Source: Pseudomonas mendocina (GTDB taxonomy: Bacteria > Pseudomonadota > Gammaproteobacteria > Pseudomonadales > Pseudomonadaceae). From it: a stretch of DNA of 64,000 nt. Below the pieces are notes generated by a model. It was not told where the DNA came from. It searched no databases and was given only the letters and a program-made list of their open reading frames with translations. Shown here in pieces: positions 27,621 through 36,674 of this stretch. The stretch is taken from contig NZ_CP027657.1 in the NCBI RefSeq assembly GCF_003008615.1, positions 5,709,549 through 5,773,548 on the forward strand, read 5' to 3'. Position numbers and translations under genes: made by a program. How positions within the stretch are numbered: the stretch's first letter is position 1; each line of letters begins with the position of its first letter.

Positions 27621-27685
27621 GGCGTTCACCTGTTCTTGTTATGGGGGACATGCCGCCATGCTAAGAAGCAAAGCCCCGCGCCGGG

Positions 27686-27818
27686 TTACTACCTTGGTAC
27701 TGAGCGGCTGGTACTTTGGGCATATTTCCCAACTCCAGCCTGCGCCGTGCAGGCCATTGCCGCTCGAGGGACTACTACCTTCGTACATGTCCGGCGCTAC
27801 CTTGGGCATATTTCCCGA
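27686..27818. promoter_or_regulatory. duplicated operator module between eraSR operon and PQQ-ABC operon
   Basis: Two copies about 86 bases apart: TTACTACCTTGGTACT then CTGGTACTTTGGGCATATTT (27686-27730), and ACTACTACCTTCGTACA then CGCTACCTTGGGCATATTT (27771-27817). They lie in the divergent gap and share the TACTACC core. This duplication is the clearest sign that the motif is functional. Confidence 0.6.
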
Positions 27819-27866
27819 CCCGGCAACGCTTTCTATGCTGGCGGCACCCTCTGCAGGAGTCGCCCC

Positions 27867-29048
27867 ATGCACCGGATCGGTTGCCATCTGTTGTTCTGCC
27901 TCACTGCCGCGCTCGGCCTGGCGACGAGTGCGGTAGCAGATGAACTGCAGGTGCGCATCGGCTACCTGGCGCACCTGCCACCACAGGGCCCGCTGCTGTC
28001 CAACGTCATCCCCGAACCGCTGGACGCCGGCCGCCGTGGCGCCGAGTTGGCGATCATCGACAGCAACAGCACCGGGCGCTTCCTCAAGCAACAGTTCGAA
28101 CTGCAAAGCGCAGAAAGCGAGGACGCAACCGAGTTGCTCGCCGCCGCCGAACAACAACACCAGGCCGGCATCCGCCTGTTCGTGATCAACGCCCCCGCCG
28201 CTACCCTGCGCCAGCTCAGTGCAAAGCTGCCAGACAGCCTGCTGTTCAATGCCGGCAGTGCCGACGACGAACTGCGTCGTGCGCAATGCCTGGGCAACGT
28301 GCTGCACACCCTGCCCAGCCGCGCGATGCTGACCGACGCCCTGGCGCAGTTTCTCGCCGTGCGCAAATGGACGCGCTGGCTGCTGGTAAGCGGCAGCACC
28401 GAGGATGACATCGCCTACGCCGATGCGCTCAAGCGCGCCGCCAAACGCTTCGGCCACAAGATCGTCGCCGAGAAACCGTGGAGCTTCGACAACGACCAGC
28501 GCCGCAGCGCCCAGGCGGAAATGCCGCTGTTCACCCAGACCGCCGAGTACGACGTGGTGCTGGTGGCCGACGAGCGCGGCGACTTCGGCGAGTACCTGCC
28601 CTACAACACCTGGTACCCGCGCCCAGTCGCCGGCACCCAGGGCCTGACCCCGACCGCCTGGCACAAGACGGTGGAAACCTTCGGCGCCGCACAATTGCAG
28701 AAACGCTTCGAAGCATTGGCCGGACGCTGGATGAACGACCGCGACTTCGCCGCCTGGATGGCCGTACGCAGCGTCGCCGCCGCTGTAACCAAGTTACGCG
28801 CCGCCGAGCCGCAGGTCATTCGCGCTCTGGCGCTGTCCGCAGACTTGCCACTAGATGGTTTCAAGGGCCGCAAGCTGAGCTTCCGCCCGTGGAACGGCGA
28901 ACTGCGCCAACCCATCGAACTGGTGCACCCGCGCGCGCTGGTCAGCACCTCACCACAGGACGGTTTTCTCCATCCGAGCAACGAAATGGACAGCCTCGGC
29001 TATGACCGGCCTGAGGTGAGCTGCGATCTGGCGGGTATGTCCCCGTAG
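27867..29048 (+). CDS. PQQ-associated ABC transporter periplasmic binding protein
   Basis: 393 residues with a signal peptide (MHRIGCHLLFCLTAALGLAT). It has a branched-chain-type binding fold (VRIGYLAHLPPQGP, AGRRGAELAIIDSNSTG, DALAQFLAVRKWTRWLLVSG). It belongs to the family of ABC substrate-binding proteins found with PQQ-dependent catabolism. First gene of a plus-strand operon with the beta-propeller, ATPase and permease. AGGAG precedes the ATG. Confidence 0.88.
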   Translation: MHRIGCHLLFCLTAALGLATSAVADELQVRIGYLAHLPPQGPLLSNVIPEPLDAGRRGAELAIIDSNSTGRFLKQQFELQSAESEDATELLAAAEQQHQAGIRLFVINAPAATLRQLSAKLPDSLLFNAGSADDELRRAQCLGNVLHTLPSRAMLTDALAQFLAVRKWTRWLLVSGSTEDDIAYADALKRAAKRFGHKIVAEKPWSFDNDQRRSAQAEMPLFTQTAEYDVVLVADERGDFGEYLPYNTWYPRPVAGTQGLTPTAWHKTVETFGAAQLQKRFEALAGRWMNDRDFAAWMAVRSVAAAVTKLRAAEPQVIRALALSADLPLDGFKGRKLSFRPWNGELRQPIELVHPRALVSTSPQDGFLHPSNEMDSLGYDRPEVSCDLAGMSP

Positions 29049-29092
29049 GAGGGGCTTTAGCCGCGACAGTCGCCGCTGAAGCGCCTCCCACA
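29045..29092. repeat. REP pair
   Basis: GTAGGAGGGGCTTTAGCCGCG faces CGCCGCTGAAGCGCCTCCCAC, between the binding protein and the beta-propeller gene of the same operon. Confidence 0.8.
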
Positions 29093-29134
29093 AAAGCACC
29101 GGCTGCCAACAACTACAACAAGAGGATCAACCCC

Positions 29135-30100
29135 ATGCGCCTGACCCGTCTCGCCTGCGCCGTCGCCTTCGGCCTGACCTGCCACTCGGCCCTTGCCGCC
29201 ACCGCCTACGTGTCCAACGAGAAGGATGACAGCATCAGTGTCATCGACCTCGACAGCCTGGAAGTCACCGCTACCCTCGACGTCGGCATGCGCCCGCGCG
29301 GGTTGCTGCTGTCTTCCGACAACAAGCTCTTGTACATCTGCGCCAGCGACTCGGATCGCGTGCAGGTGATGGATCTGGCCACGCGCAAGATCATCAAGGA
29401 GCTGCCCTCCGGCGCCGACCCCGAGCAGTTCGCCCTGCACCCCAACGACCACTGGCTGTACATCTCCAACGAGGACGATGCCTTGGTCACGGTGGTCGAT
29501 ACCCAGAGCGACGAGGTGCTGGCGCAGATCGAAGTCGGCGTGGAACCGGAAGGCATGGCGGTCAGCCCGGACGGCAAGTGGGCGGTCAACACCAGCGAGA
29601 CCACCAACATGCTGCACTGGATCGACACCCGTACCAATCAACTGGTGGACAACACCCTGGTCGACCAGCGCCCGCGCCACGTCGAGTTCGACAAGGACGG
29701 CAAGCGCCTGTGGGCCTCGGCCGAGATCGGCGGCACGGTGACGGTGCTGGACGTGGACTCGCGCCAGGTGCTCAAGGTGCTGAAGTTCGCCATCAAGGGC
29801 GTGCACCCGGACAAGGTGCAGCCGGTGGGGGTCAAGCTCACCGATGACGGCAAGTACGCCTTCGTCGCCCTCGGCCCGGCCAACCATGTGGCAGTGGTGG
29901 ATGCCAAGACTTTTGAGATTCTCGACTACCTGCTGGTCGGCCGGCGCGTCTGGCATATGGCGTTCACCCCGGATCAGAAGCGCCTGCTGACCACCAACGG
30001 CGTCAGTGGCGACGTGTCGGTGATCGATGTCGATTCACTCAAGGTGACCAAGTCGATCAAGGTCGGCCGCTACCCTTGGGGCGTGGTGGTGACGCCATGA
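29135..30100 (+). CDS. PQQ-dependent catabolism-associated beta-propeller protein
   Basis: 321 residues with a signal peptide (MRLTRLACAVAFGLTCHSALA) and seven YVTN-type propeller repeats (AYVSNEKDDSISVIDLD, WLYISNEDDALVTVVD and similar). Periplasmic. The family occurs only beside PQQ dehydrogenases and the ABC system that follows. The stop overlaps the next start (ATGA). Confidence 0.9.
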   Translation: MRLTRLACAVAFGLTCHSALAATAYVSNEKDDSISVIDLDSLEVTATLDVGMRPRGLLLSSDNKLLYICASDSDRVQVMDLATRKIIKELPSGADPEQFALHPNDHWLYISNEDDALVTVVDTQSDEVLAQIEVGVEPEGMAVSPDGKWAVNTSETTNMLHWIDTRTNQLVDNTLVDQRPRHVEFDKDGKRLWASAEIGGTVTVLDVDSRQVLKVLKFAIKGVHPDKVQPVGVKLTDDGKYAFVALGPANHVAVVDAKTFEILDYLLVGRRVWHMAFTPDQKRLLTTNGVSGDVSVIDVDSLKVTKSIKVGRYPWGVVVTP

Positions 30101-30954
30101 ATGCGCTGGAAGTGAGTGGCGTCGGATTCGCCTATGGCGCGCGCCAGGCGCTCAGCGACCTGGCCTTCGAACTGGCGCCGGGGCGCTTCGGCGCCCTGCT
30201 CGGCCCCAACGGCGCGGGCAAATCCACCCTGATCGCCCTGCTCACGCGCCTGTACGACCTGCAGCAGGGTGACATCCGTATCTTCGGCCACAGCCTGCGC
30301 GATGAGCCACGCCAGGCACTGCGCCAGCTCGGCGTGGTATTCCAGCAAAGCACGCTGGATCTCGACCTGTCGGTGCAGCAGAACCTCGCCTACCACGCGT
30401 CACTGCACGGCATGCCTCGCCGCGAGGCGCAGGCGCGCATTGAAGAGGAACTGATGCGTCAGGATCTCGCTGAGCGCCGTCACGACAAGGTGCGCACACT
30501 CAATGGTGGCCATCGTCGCCGCGTGGAGATCGCCCGCGCCCTGCTCCACCAGCCACGCCTGCTACTGCTCGATGAAGCCAGCGCCGGGCTCGATCCGGCC
30601 AGCCGTCTGGCGCTCGGCCGGCACGTGCGCAATCTGTGCCGCGAGCAGGGCCTGTGCGTGCTGTGGACGACCCACCTGCTGGACGAGGTCGAGTCCAGCG
30701 ACGACCTGCTGATTCTGCATCGTGGCGAGCGCGTGGCCTGGGGCAAGGCCAGCCAGCTCGGTGACGACCTGGCCATCAGCTTCGCCCGCCTGACCGGCGA
30801 CGAGGCGCTGGGCCGTGGCCATGTGCGCGAGGCGCTGCGGCCCAGTGGTGGGAGGGGCTTCAGCCGCGAGATCCACCATATCGAAGAGCTCGCGGCTAAA
30901 GCGGAACGCCGCCCGGCCACCCCCACAGATTCCACAACGGAGCCGCAGCCATGA
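30097..30954 (+). CDS. ABC transporter ATP-binding protein, PQQ alcohol dehydrogenase system
   Basis: 285 residues: Walker A GPNGAGKST, Q-loop VVFQQ, a divergent signature LNGGHRRR in place of LSGGQ, Walker B LLLLDEAS, and H-loop TTH. Coupled by ATGA overlaps to the genes on both sides. Residues about 249-271 (SGGRGFSREIHH... to ...KAERR) are encoded by a REP pair (30844-30910) read in frame, extending the C-terminus. What is transported is not known. Confidence 0.9.
   Translation: MNALEVSGVGFAYGARQALSDLAFELAPGRFGALLGPNGAGKSTLIALLTRLYDLQQGDIRIFGHSLRDEPRQALRQLGVVFQQSTLDLDLSVQQNLAYHASLHGMPRREAQARIEEELMRQDLAERRHDKVRTLNGGHRRRVEIARALLHQPRLLLLDEASAGLDPASRLALGRHVRNLCREQGLCVLWTTHLLDEVESSDDLLILHRGERVAWGKASQLGDDLAISFARLTGDEALGRGHVREALRPSGGRGFSREIHHIEELAAKAERRPATPTDSTTEPQP
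30844..30910. repeat. REP pair inside the ABC ATPase gene
   Basis: GTGGGAGGGGCTTCAGCCGCGAG and the opposing CTCGCGGCTAAAGCGGAAC lie within the reading frame near its 3' end. Confidence 0.8.
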
Positions 30955-31742
30955 CCGCCTACTGGGAATGCCTGCGCGGCATCGTCCTGCGCGAATGGCT
31001 GCGCTTCGTGCTGCAGCGCTCGCGTTTTCTCAGCGCCCTGGTGCGCCCGCTGCTGTGGTTGCTGGTGTTCGCCGCCGGCTTTCGCGCCGCGCTGGGCATC
31101 GCCATCATCGAGCCGTACGACACCTACATCACCTACGACACCTATATCGTGCCGGGCCTGGCCTGCATGATCCTGCTGTTCAACGGCATGCAGGGCTCGC
31201 TGTCGATGGTCTACGACCGCGAGATGGGCAGCATGCGCGTGCTGCTCACCAGCCCCCTGCCGCGCGCCTTCCTGCTGGTGGCCAAGCTGCTGGCCACGGC
31301 GCTTATCTCGCTGCTGCAGGTCTACGCCTTCCTCGCCATCGCCTGGGTGTATGGCGTGCAACCGCCGGCCTGGGGCCTGCTCGCGGCGCTACCGGCGCTG
31401 CTGCTGGTGGCGCTGCTGCTCAGCGCGCTGGGCTTGCTGCTGTCCAACGGCATTCGCCAACTGGAAAACTTCGCCGGGGTGATGAATTTCGTCATCTTCC
31501 CGATGTTCTTCCTGTCGTCGGCGCTGTACCCACTGTGGAAGATGCGCGAGTCCAGCGAGTGGCTGTACTGGCTGTGTGCGTTCAACCCCTTCACCCATGC
31601 CGTGGAGCTGGTGCGCAATGCTCTGTACCTGCGCCTGCATATCGAGGCGCTGCTGATCTGCGCCGGCCTCACCATGCTGCTGACGCTGCTCGCCGTAGCC
31701 AGCTTCAATCCGCAACATGCGGCGCTGCGCAAAGCGGGCTGA
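30951..31742 (+). CDS. ABC transporter permease, PQQ alcohol dehydrogenase system
   Basis: 263 residues of the ABC-2 type with about six membrane helices (for instance LVRPLLWLLVFAAGFRAALG, LLATALISLLQVYAFLAIAW, LLAALPALLLVALLLSALGL). The conserved YDREMGSMRVLLTSPLPR loop is typical of this family. Coupled to the ATPase gene by ATGA. Likely exports or reorganises something in the envelope; substrate unknown. Confidence 0.9.
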   Translation: MTAYWECLRGIVLREWLRFVLQRSRFLSALVRPLLWLLVFAAGFRAALGIAIIEPYDTYITYDTYIVPGLACMILLFNGMQGSLSMVYDREMGSMRVLLTSPLPRAFLLVAKLLATALISLLQVYAFLAIAWVYGVQPPAWGLLAALPALLLVALLLSALGLLLSNGIRQLENFAGVMNFVIFPMFFLSSALYPLWKMRESSEWLYWLCAFNPFTHAVELVRNALYLRLHIEALLICAGLTMLLTLLAVASFNPQHAALRKAG

Positions 31743-31821
31743 AACCAGCAATGCACTTGATCGTTGCTCTCGCTCCACGTGGGAATGGCTCTGCGTCCGC
31801 AGCCGAATTCAGCCCAAATCC

Positions 31822-31874
31822 GTAGGGCGGGTGCAACCCGCCAATAGCGCGACGGCGGGTTGCACCCGCCCTAC
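31822..31874. repeat. long perfect inverted repeat GTAGGGCGGGTGCAACCCGCC
   Basis: 21-base arms at 31822-31842 and 31854-31874, 11 bases apart, downstream of the ABC operon. A different repeat family from GTAGGGTGCGC; may serve as terminator. Confidence 0.9.
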
Positions 31875-31894
31875 GAACGTCTCAGCCGCCCATC

Positions 31895-31912
31895 TACTAC
31901 TTTGGTACTGGT
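31895..31912 (+). promoter_or_regulatory. candidate operator upstream of the CXXCW gene and erbR
   Basis: CTACTACTTTGGTACTGG, about 80-95 bases before the start at 31991. The nearest match to the consensus. Confidence 0.55.
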
Positions 31913-31990
31913 TTTCCTCTCCAACGTAGAATTCCCAAGCTTGCGACCATGGCCTGTAATACCGCCACAACAATAAGTAGAGACCTTGCC

Positions 31991-32566
31991 ATGAAGTACC
32001 GTCTGCCCGTGCAAGCAGGCTTGATGCTCGCCTCCCTGCTGCTGGTCTGCGTCGTGCACTCCGAAGAGCTGTTCGATGCCGAAGGCTACCGCAGCAGCCA
32101 GTACCGCAGCCCGACACCGTCAACGCTTGAAGGTGTCCAGGTTCTCGATACTCCCGCCCTGCAAAAGCTGCTCGACGAACGCTCCGATCTTCAACTGATC
32201 GATGTCTATCGTCAGCTGTGGCGCCATGATCGCTTCATCGAAGAAGAGCCACACGCCAACATCCCCGGCAGTCTGTGGCTACCCAACACCGGCAGCGGCA
32301 ACCTGGAAGCGCTGTGGCTGCGCTACTTCACCCACTACCTGAACCAGGCCAGTAAAGGCGACCTGGACAAGCCTTTCGTTTTCTATTGCCGCCCCGACTG
32401 CTGGCCAAGCTGGAACGCCGCGCGCCGCGCCCATGCCATGGGATACCGCCAGCTGTATTGGTATCGTGATGGTATCGACTCCTGGGAACAGGCCGGCCTG
32501 CCGATGGCGCCCGCGCAACCAGCCGAATTGCCTGCCGCTTTCCTCAAGCCCACCGCCACCCCATAA
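31991..32566 (+). CDS. PQQ-dependent catabolism-associated CXXCW-motif rhodanese-like protein
   Basis: 191 residues with a signal peptide ([19 protein letters not shown]). It has a rhodanese-like fold whose active loop reads [13 protein letters not shown], the signature that defines this PQQ-associated family. Periplasmic. Possibly part of the same redox or sulfur relay as the SoxYZ-like carrier (inference). Start at 31991 was chosen by the signal peptide; no strong ribosome site is seen. It is 23 bases upstream of erbR and probably co-transcribed. Confidence 0.87.
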   Translation: MKYRLPVQAGLMLASLLLVCVVHSEELFDAEGYRSSQYRSPTPSTLEGVQVLDTPALQKLLDERSDLQLIDVYRQLWRHDRFIEEEPHANIPGSLWLPNTGSGNLEALWLRYFTHYLNQASKGDLDKPFVFYCRPDCWPSWNAARRAHAMGYRQLYWYRDGIDSWEQAGLPMAPAQPAELPAAFLKPTATP

Positions 32567-32589
32567 TCACAACAACGAGGTGCAAGGCC

Positions 32590-33255
32590 ATGTACAAGAT
32601 TCTGATTGCCGACGACCATCCGCTGTTTCGTGAAGCCATCCATAACGTCATCGCCGACGGTTTTCCCGGCAGCGAGATCATGGAAACCGCCGACCTGGAC
32701 AGCGCCCTGGAGCTGACCCAGAGCCACGACGACCTGGATCTGATCCTGCTCGACCTGAACATGCCCGGCATGCACGGCCTGGGCGGGTTGATGAACCTGC
32801 GCAACGAGGCGCCGACCATTCCGGTGGTGATCGTCTCGGCCGAGCAGGACAAGCAGATCGTGCTGCAGGCCATCACCTACGGCGCAGTGGGTTTCATCAC
32901 CAAATCCTCGCCACGGGCGCAGATGACCGACGCCATTGCGCAAATTCTCGACGGCAACGTCTACCTGCCGCCGGACATCATCCGTTCGCAGAAGAGCAGC
33001 AACTCGCGACCCCATCACGACAACCACAGCATCCCGCCAGAGCTGCTACAGGCACTGACGCGCAAGCAACTGCTGGTGCTCGAACGCATGACCAAAGGCG
33101 AGTCGAACAAGCAGATCGCCTACAGCCTGGATATCGCCGAAACCACGGTCAAAGCCCACGTCTCGGCCATCCTGCGCAAGCTCAACGTGCACAACCGCGT
33201 GCAGGCCATTCTCTCGGCCGGCGATATCGATTTCGCGTCCTACCTGCGGCGCTGA
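32590..33255 (+). CDS. erbR: LuxR-type response regulator ErbR (AgmR)
   Basis: 221 residues: receiver ([14 protein letters not shown], phospho-Asp in [10 protein letters not shown], Lys in FITKSS) and LuxR-type DNA-binding domain ([35 protein letters not shown], quoted here as landmarks [12 protein letters not shown] and [12 protein letters not shown]). ErbR/AgmR is the master activator of the pqq and exa genes in P. aeruginosa and P. putida (PedR1). Its cognate kinase is not adjacent; NahK (34032) and ErcS (300) are candidates. Confidence 0.93.
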   Translation: MYKILIADDHPLFREAIHNVIADGFPGSEIMETADLDSALELTQSHDDLDLILLDLNMPGMHGLGGLMNLRNEAPTIPVVIVSAEQDKQIVLQAITYGAVGFITKSSPRAQMTDAIAQILDGNVYLPPDIIRSQKSSNSRPHHDNHSIPPELLQALTRKQLLVLERMTKGESNKQIAYSLDIAETTVKAHVSAILRKLNVHNRVQAILSAGDIDFASYLRR

Positions 33256-33270
33256 CGCCGATAGGTTGGC

Positions 33271-33341
33271 CGTCATTCCCGCGCAGGCGGGAAGCCAGAG
33301 ACCGAGGTGCAACTGGGCTCCCGCCTTCGCGGGAGTGACGG
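33271..33341. repeat. GTCATTCCCGCG-type inverted repeat
   Basis: GTCATTCCCGCGCAGGCGGGAA faces CTCCCGCCTTCGCGGGAGTGAC between erbR and the acetyltransferase gene; a widespread bacterial intergenic palindrome class. Confidence 0.8.
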
Positions 33342-33408
33342 ACGAGTTTGTCCTGACTCCCGTCATCAACCCGTGCTAAAACGGCGGCCTCACCGATTGG
33401 AGCCCACC

Positions 33409-33828
33409 ATGCACATCCGCCCTTTCCGGCTCGCTGACGAAGCCGCCGTCGTCGATCTCTGGCAACGCTGCGACCTGACCCGCCCGTGGAACGATCCGCA
33501 CAAGGACATCCAGCGCAAGCTGACGGTGCAGCCCGAGCTGTTTCTGGTGGGCGAGATCGACGGTAAGCTGGTAGCCTCGGCCATGGCCGGCTACGAAGGG
33601 CATCGCGGCTGGGTCAACTACCTGGCGGTCTGCCCCGAGCAACGCCAGCAGGGCCTGGCCCGTCAGCTGATGACCTACATCGAAGAGCAGTTGCTGGCCA
33701 TGGGTTGCCCCAAGCTCAGCCTGCAGGTACGCGATACCAATGCCGCGGCATTGGCCTTCTACGAGCGGCTTGGCTACAAGGTCGACGCCTCGGTCAGCCT
33801 GGGCAAACGCCTGATCGCGGATGATTGA
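33409..33828 (+). CDS. GNAT family acetyltransferase, YpeA-like
   Basis: 139 residues of a GNAT fold: MHIRPFRLADEAAVVDLW, the acetyl-CoA loop VCPEQRQQGLARQLM and the final NAAALAFYERLGYKVD. Length and motifs match the YpeA group. Substrate unknown; no link to alcohol oxidation is evident. The start at 33409 is preceded by TTGGAG. Confidence 0.88.
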   Translation: MHIRPFRLADEAAVVDLWQRCDLTRPWNDPHKDIQRKLTVQPELFLVGEIDGKLVASAMAGYEGHRGWVNYLAVCPEQRQQGLARQLMTYIEEQLLAMGCPKLSLQVRDTNAAALAFYERLGYKVDASVSLGKRLIADD

Positions 33829-33926
33829 CAGCTTGTCCGCGTCGCAAGGTGGATCACGCTTTACCAATCCACCGCGGCGGTGGAGGTAAAAAGCGAAATC
33901 CCTACAGTTCCTCGCCAAGGCGAACC

Positions 33927-33987
33927 GTAGCCCGGATGCAATCCGGGGCATAACCGCATGATCGCTCCCGGATTGCATCCGGGCTAC
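33927..33987. repeat. GTAGCCCGGATGCAATCCGGG inverted repeat
   Basis: Perfect 21-base arms (33927-33947, 33967-33987), a third distinct palindrome family, located between convergent genes. Confidence 0.9.
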
Positions 33988-33998
33988 GGGCTAGCTTC

Positions 33999-34015
33999 GG
34001 TGCGCCGTGCGCACC
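33999..34015. repeat. partial GTAGGGTGCGC repeat
   Basis: GGTGCGCCGTGCGCACC just beyond the nahK stop codon. Confidence 0.65.
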
Positions 34016-34031
34016 GGGGTTCACGACACTC

Positions 34032-36674
34032 TCAAGCCCCTGCCCCACGCTCCATCAGGTGACTCATCGCCGCCTTGAGCTTCATCGGCCGCACCGGCTT
34101 GTGCAGCAGGCTGTGGCCCAGCTCGCGCATCTGCTGCTTGAGTTCGTTGCTGTAGTTGGCGGTGATCATCAACGCCGGTAACGGCGAACTGCGCCGGGCG
34201 TTGATCTGCGCCACCGCATCGACGCCGTTGCGCTCGTCGTCGAGGTGGTAGTCGGCGATCAGCAGATCCGCCTCGGCGTGGTAGTTGTCTACCTGGCGCG
34301 CCAGGTCTTCCTCGGACAGCGCCGTGACCACCCGGCACCCCCAGCCCTCGAGCAGGGTGCGCATGCCGGCGCAGATCGCCGCGTCGTTATCCAGCACCCA
34401 TACCCGCGCACCGCTGAGGCGTTCGAGCAGTTGATCCGGGCTGTCCTGTACCGCGCGTGCACGCGGCGCGCGGCGAGTCAGCGGCACTTCCACGGCAAAC
34501 ATCGAGCCCCTGCCCTGCTGCGAGGCTACGCGAATGCGGTGGCCGAGCATCCCCGCGATCTTGTCGACGATCGCCAGGCCCAGACCGAGGCCACGATCCT
34601 GTTTGCGCTGCACCGTATCGCCGCGTTTGAACTCCTGGAAGATCTCGCTGAGCTTGTCCGTGGGAATACCAATCCCGGTATCCCAGACCTCGATGGACAG
34701 GCTGTTGCCGCGCCGCCGACAGCCGAGCAGGATGCGCCCGCTGGCGGTATAGCGAATGGCGTTGCTGAGGAAGTTGCGCAGAATCCGCGCCAGCAGTTGC
34801 ACGTCGCTGCGCACCAGCGCAGAGCTTGGCAGGTAATCCAGGCGCAGCCCCTCGCTGCGGGCGATCTGGTGATATTCCGCTGCCAGGTTCTCCAGCAGCT
34901 CGCTGACGGCGAACGGCGCGATATCGGGCTTGATCACCCCGGCATCGAGCTTGGAGATATCGACCAGCGTACCAAGCAAGCTTTCCACGTCATCCAGCGA
35001 GTTGCTGACGTTGCGCACCAGTGGCGCACAGCCGGTCAGGTCGTTCTTTTCCAGCAGCGCACTGGTGAACAGCCGCGCAGCATTCAGTGGCTGCAGCAGA
35101 TCGTGGCTGACCGCTGCGAGAAACTTGGTCTTGGACAGGTTGGCCTGCTCCGCCTCGCCCTTGGCCTCGCGCAGGCGCGACTCCATCTGCGTGCGTTCGT
35201 CAATCTCGCGGCGCAGCTGGTCGTTGACCGTGGTCAGCTCGGCTGTGCGTTCACGTACGCGTTGCTCCAGATGGTGATAGGCCTGGTGCAGCGCCTCGGC
35301 AGTGCGGCGGCGCTCGGTGATGTCGCGGATCAGCACGAAGATGCCCACCACCTCGCCACTGGCCTGACGGTTGGGCACGTAGGAGCGCAGCATGTAGCGC
35401 TCCTGGCCGCTGTGGTTGGTCTCGGCGAACTCGAAGGTGACGCTCTCGCCGGACAACGCCAGTTCGACGTAAGGCTCCAGGCGCTGGCAATGCTCTTCGC
35501 TGTGCACCTCGCGCAGGCTCTGCCCGAGCATCGCGCCGCGCGGCCAGCAGTACCATTCTTCGTAGACCTTGTTGGTGAATTCGTAGACCAGGTCGGCCGA
35601 CAGGTAGGCGATCAGCGCCGGCACGTGGTCGGTGATCAGGCGTACCCAACGCTCGCTGTCACTTAACGCCTGTGCCTGGCGATGGCGCTCGGTGATGTCG
35701 GTGAAGGTGTTGACGAAGCCGCCGGTGGGCAACGGATGGGTACGTACCTCCAGCATGCGCCCGTCGAACAGCCGCACTTCGACCTGGCGCAGGGGTTTGC
35801 CGCCGATGTCGCGGCTGTCTGGCGTCAGTGGTTCGAGTTCGCTTTCGGCCATCACCTCAGCGAACGGCCGATGGGCGTTGATCGGCGCCAGCCCGCAGAG
35901 TTCGAGAAAGCGGTGGTTCCACAGCTCCAGCGCGCCCTCGGCGTTGACCATGGCCATGCCCTGAGACAGATTGTCGACCGCGCGCTGCAGCAGGCGCGAC
36001 TTCTGCGCCAGCGCCTGTTCGCGACGTAACGCCTCGCTCTGCTTCACCTCGGTGATGTCGGTGTAGAGGATCACCAGGCCACCTTCGCGGGTCGGGCGCT
36101 CGCTCACCTGCACCCAGCGCCCATCCTGCAAACGCAGCAGGCTCGGCTCGCCCTCCTTGCCGCGCTGCTCCTCCAGTACCAGGCCGCTGCTGCGGGTCAG
36201 CCGGCGGATTTCCTCCAACCGTGCGCCAGTGCCGATGCGTGCGCGACTGCGGGCCAGCAGCGCCTTGAAGCGGCTGTTGAACAGCACGATGCGCTGGCGG
36301 TCGTCGAACAGCACGAAGGCATCGGAAATGCTTTCGATGGCGTCGATCAGATGATGGTGGGCAGTCTCGGCACGCAGCCGCGCATCGCTGAGCAACTGGT
36401 TGCTCGACTTCAGCTCGGCCATCGCCTGGTTCAAGGCATCGGTGCGCTCACGCACCTGCTCGGAGAGCACCACCGAATGCTGGAAGGCCGCGTAGGCGTC
36501 GTCGCCGCGTGAATGGATCGACTCCACCCGTTCGATCAATGCGGCATTGATACGCTTGAGGCGGTCGTTCTCGCGCTCCAGCGCCTCGCAACGCGCCTGC
36601 AGTTCAGCGCTCGCTGCGGCCAGTGGGGCGACCAATGGCGACGCCGGTGAAGGTCTGGTTGATGTGCATGCCAT
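34032..36674 (-). CDS. nahK: hybrid sensor histidine kinase NahK (ErcS')
   Basis: Up to 880 residues, soluble. Order: coiled-coil with heptads (ELQARCEALERENDRLKR), a divergent PAS, further PAS domains (about 115-230, 230-350 and 355-475), a coiled-coil, HisKA (SHDLLQPLNAARLF), HATPase (NAIRYTASGR, DTGIGI) and a C-terminal receiver (DYHLDDERNG). In P. aeruginosa the orthologue PA1976 is NahK/ErcS', which acts with the NO sensor NosP on biofilm signalling and also affects ethanol oxidation. The ATG at 36674 lies inside nosP (71-base overlap); a TTG at 36635 is an alternative start. Confidence 0.88.
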   Translation of the reverse strand: MACTSTRPSPASPLVAPLAAASAELQARCEALERENDRLKRINAALIERVESIHSRGDDAYAAFQHSVVLSEQVRERTDALNQAMAELKSSNQLLSDARLRAETAHHHLIDAIESISDAFVLFDDRQRIVLFNSRFKALLARSRARIGTGARLEEIRRLTRSSGLVLEEQRGKEGEPSLLRLQDGRWVQVSERPTREGGLVILYTDITEVKQSEALRREQALAQKSRLLQRAVDNLSQGMAMVNAEGALELWNHRFLELCGLAPINAHRPFAEVMAESELEPLTPDSRDIGGKPLRQVEVRLFDGRMLEVRTHPLPTGGFVNTFTDITERHRQAQALSDSERWVRLITDHVPALIAYLSADLVYEFTNKVYEEWYCWPRGAMLGQSLREVHSEEHCQRLEPYVELALSGESVTFEFAETNHSGQERYMLRSYVPNRQASGEVVGIFVLIRDITERRRTAEALHQAYHHLEQRVRERTAELTTVNDQLRREIDERTQMESRLREAKGEAEQANLSKTKFLAAVSHDLLQPLNAARLFTSALLEKNDLTGCAPLVRNVSNSLDDVESLLGTLVDISKLDAGVIKPDIAPFAVSELLENLAAEYHQIARSEGLRLDYLPSSALVRSDVQLLARILRNFLSNAIRYTASGRILLGCRRRGNSLSIEVWDTGIGIPTDKLSEIFQEFKRGDTVQRKQDRGLGLGLAIVDKIAGMLGHRIRVASQQGRGSMFAVEVPLTRRAPRARAVQDSPDQLLERLSGARVWVLDNDAAICAGMRTLLEGWGCRVVTALSEEDLARQVDNYHAEADLLIADYHLDDERNGVDAVAQINARRSSPLPALMITANYSNELKQQMRELGHSLLHKPVRPMKLKAAMSHLMERGAGA

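Noticed and set aside
36604..36674. Frameshift between nosP and nahK giving a fusion
   Set aside because: The frames overlap by 71 bases, but each has its own complete domain set and the same two separate genes are known in P. aeruginosa. Ordinary overlap is simpler.
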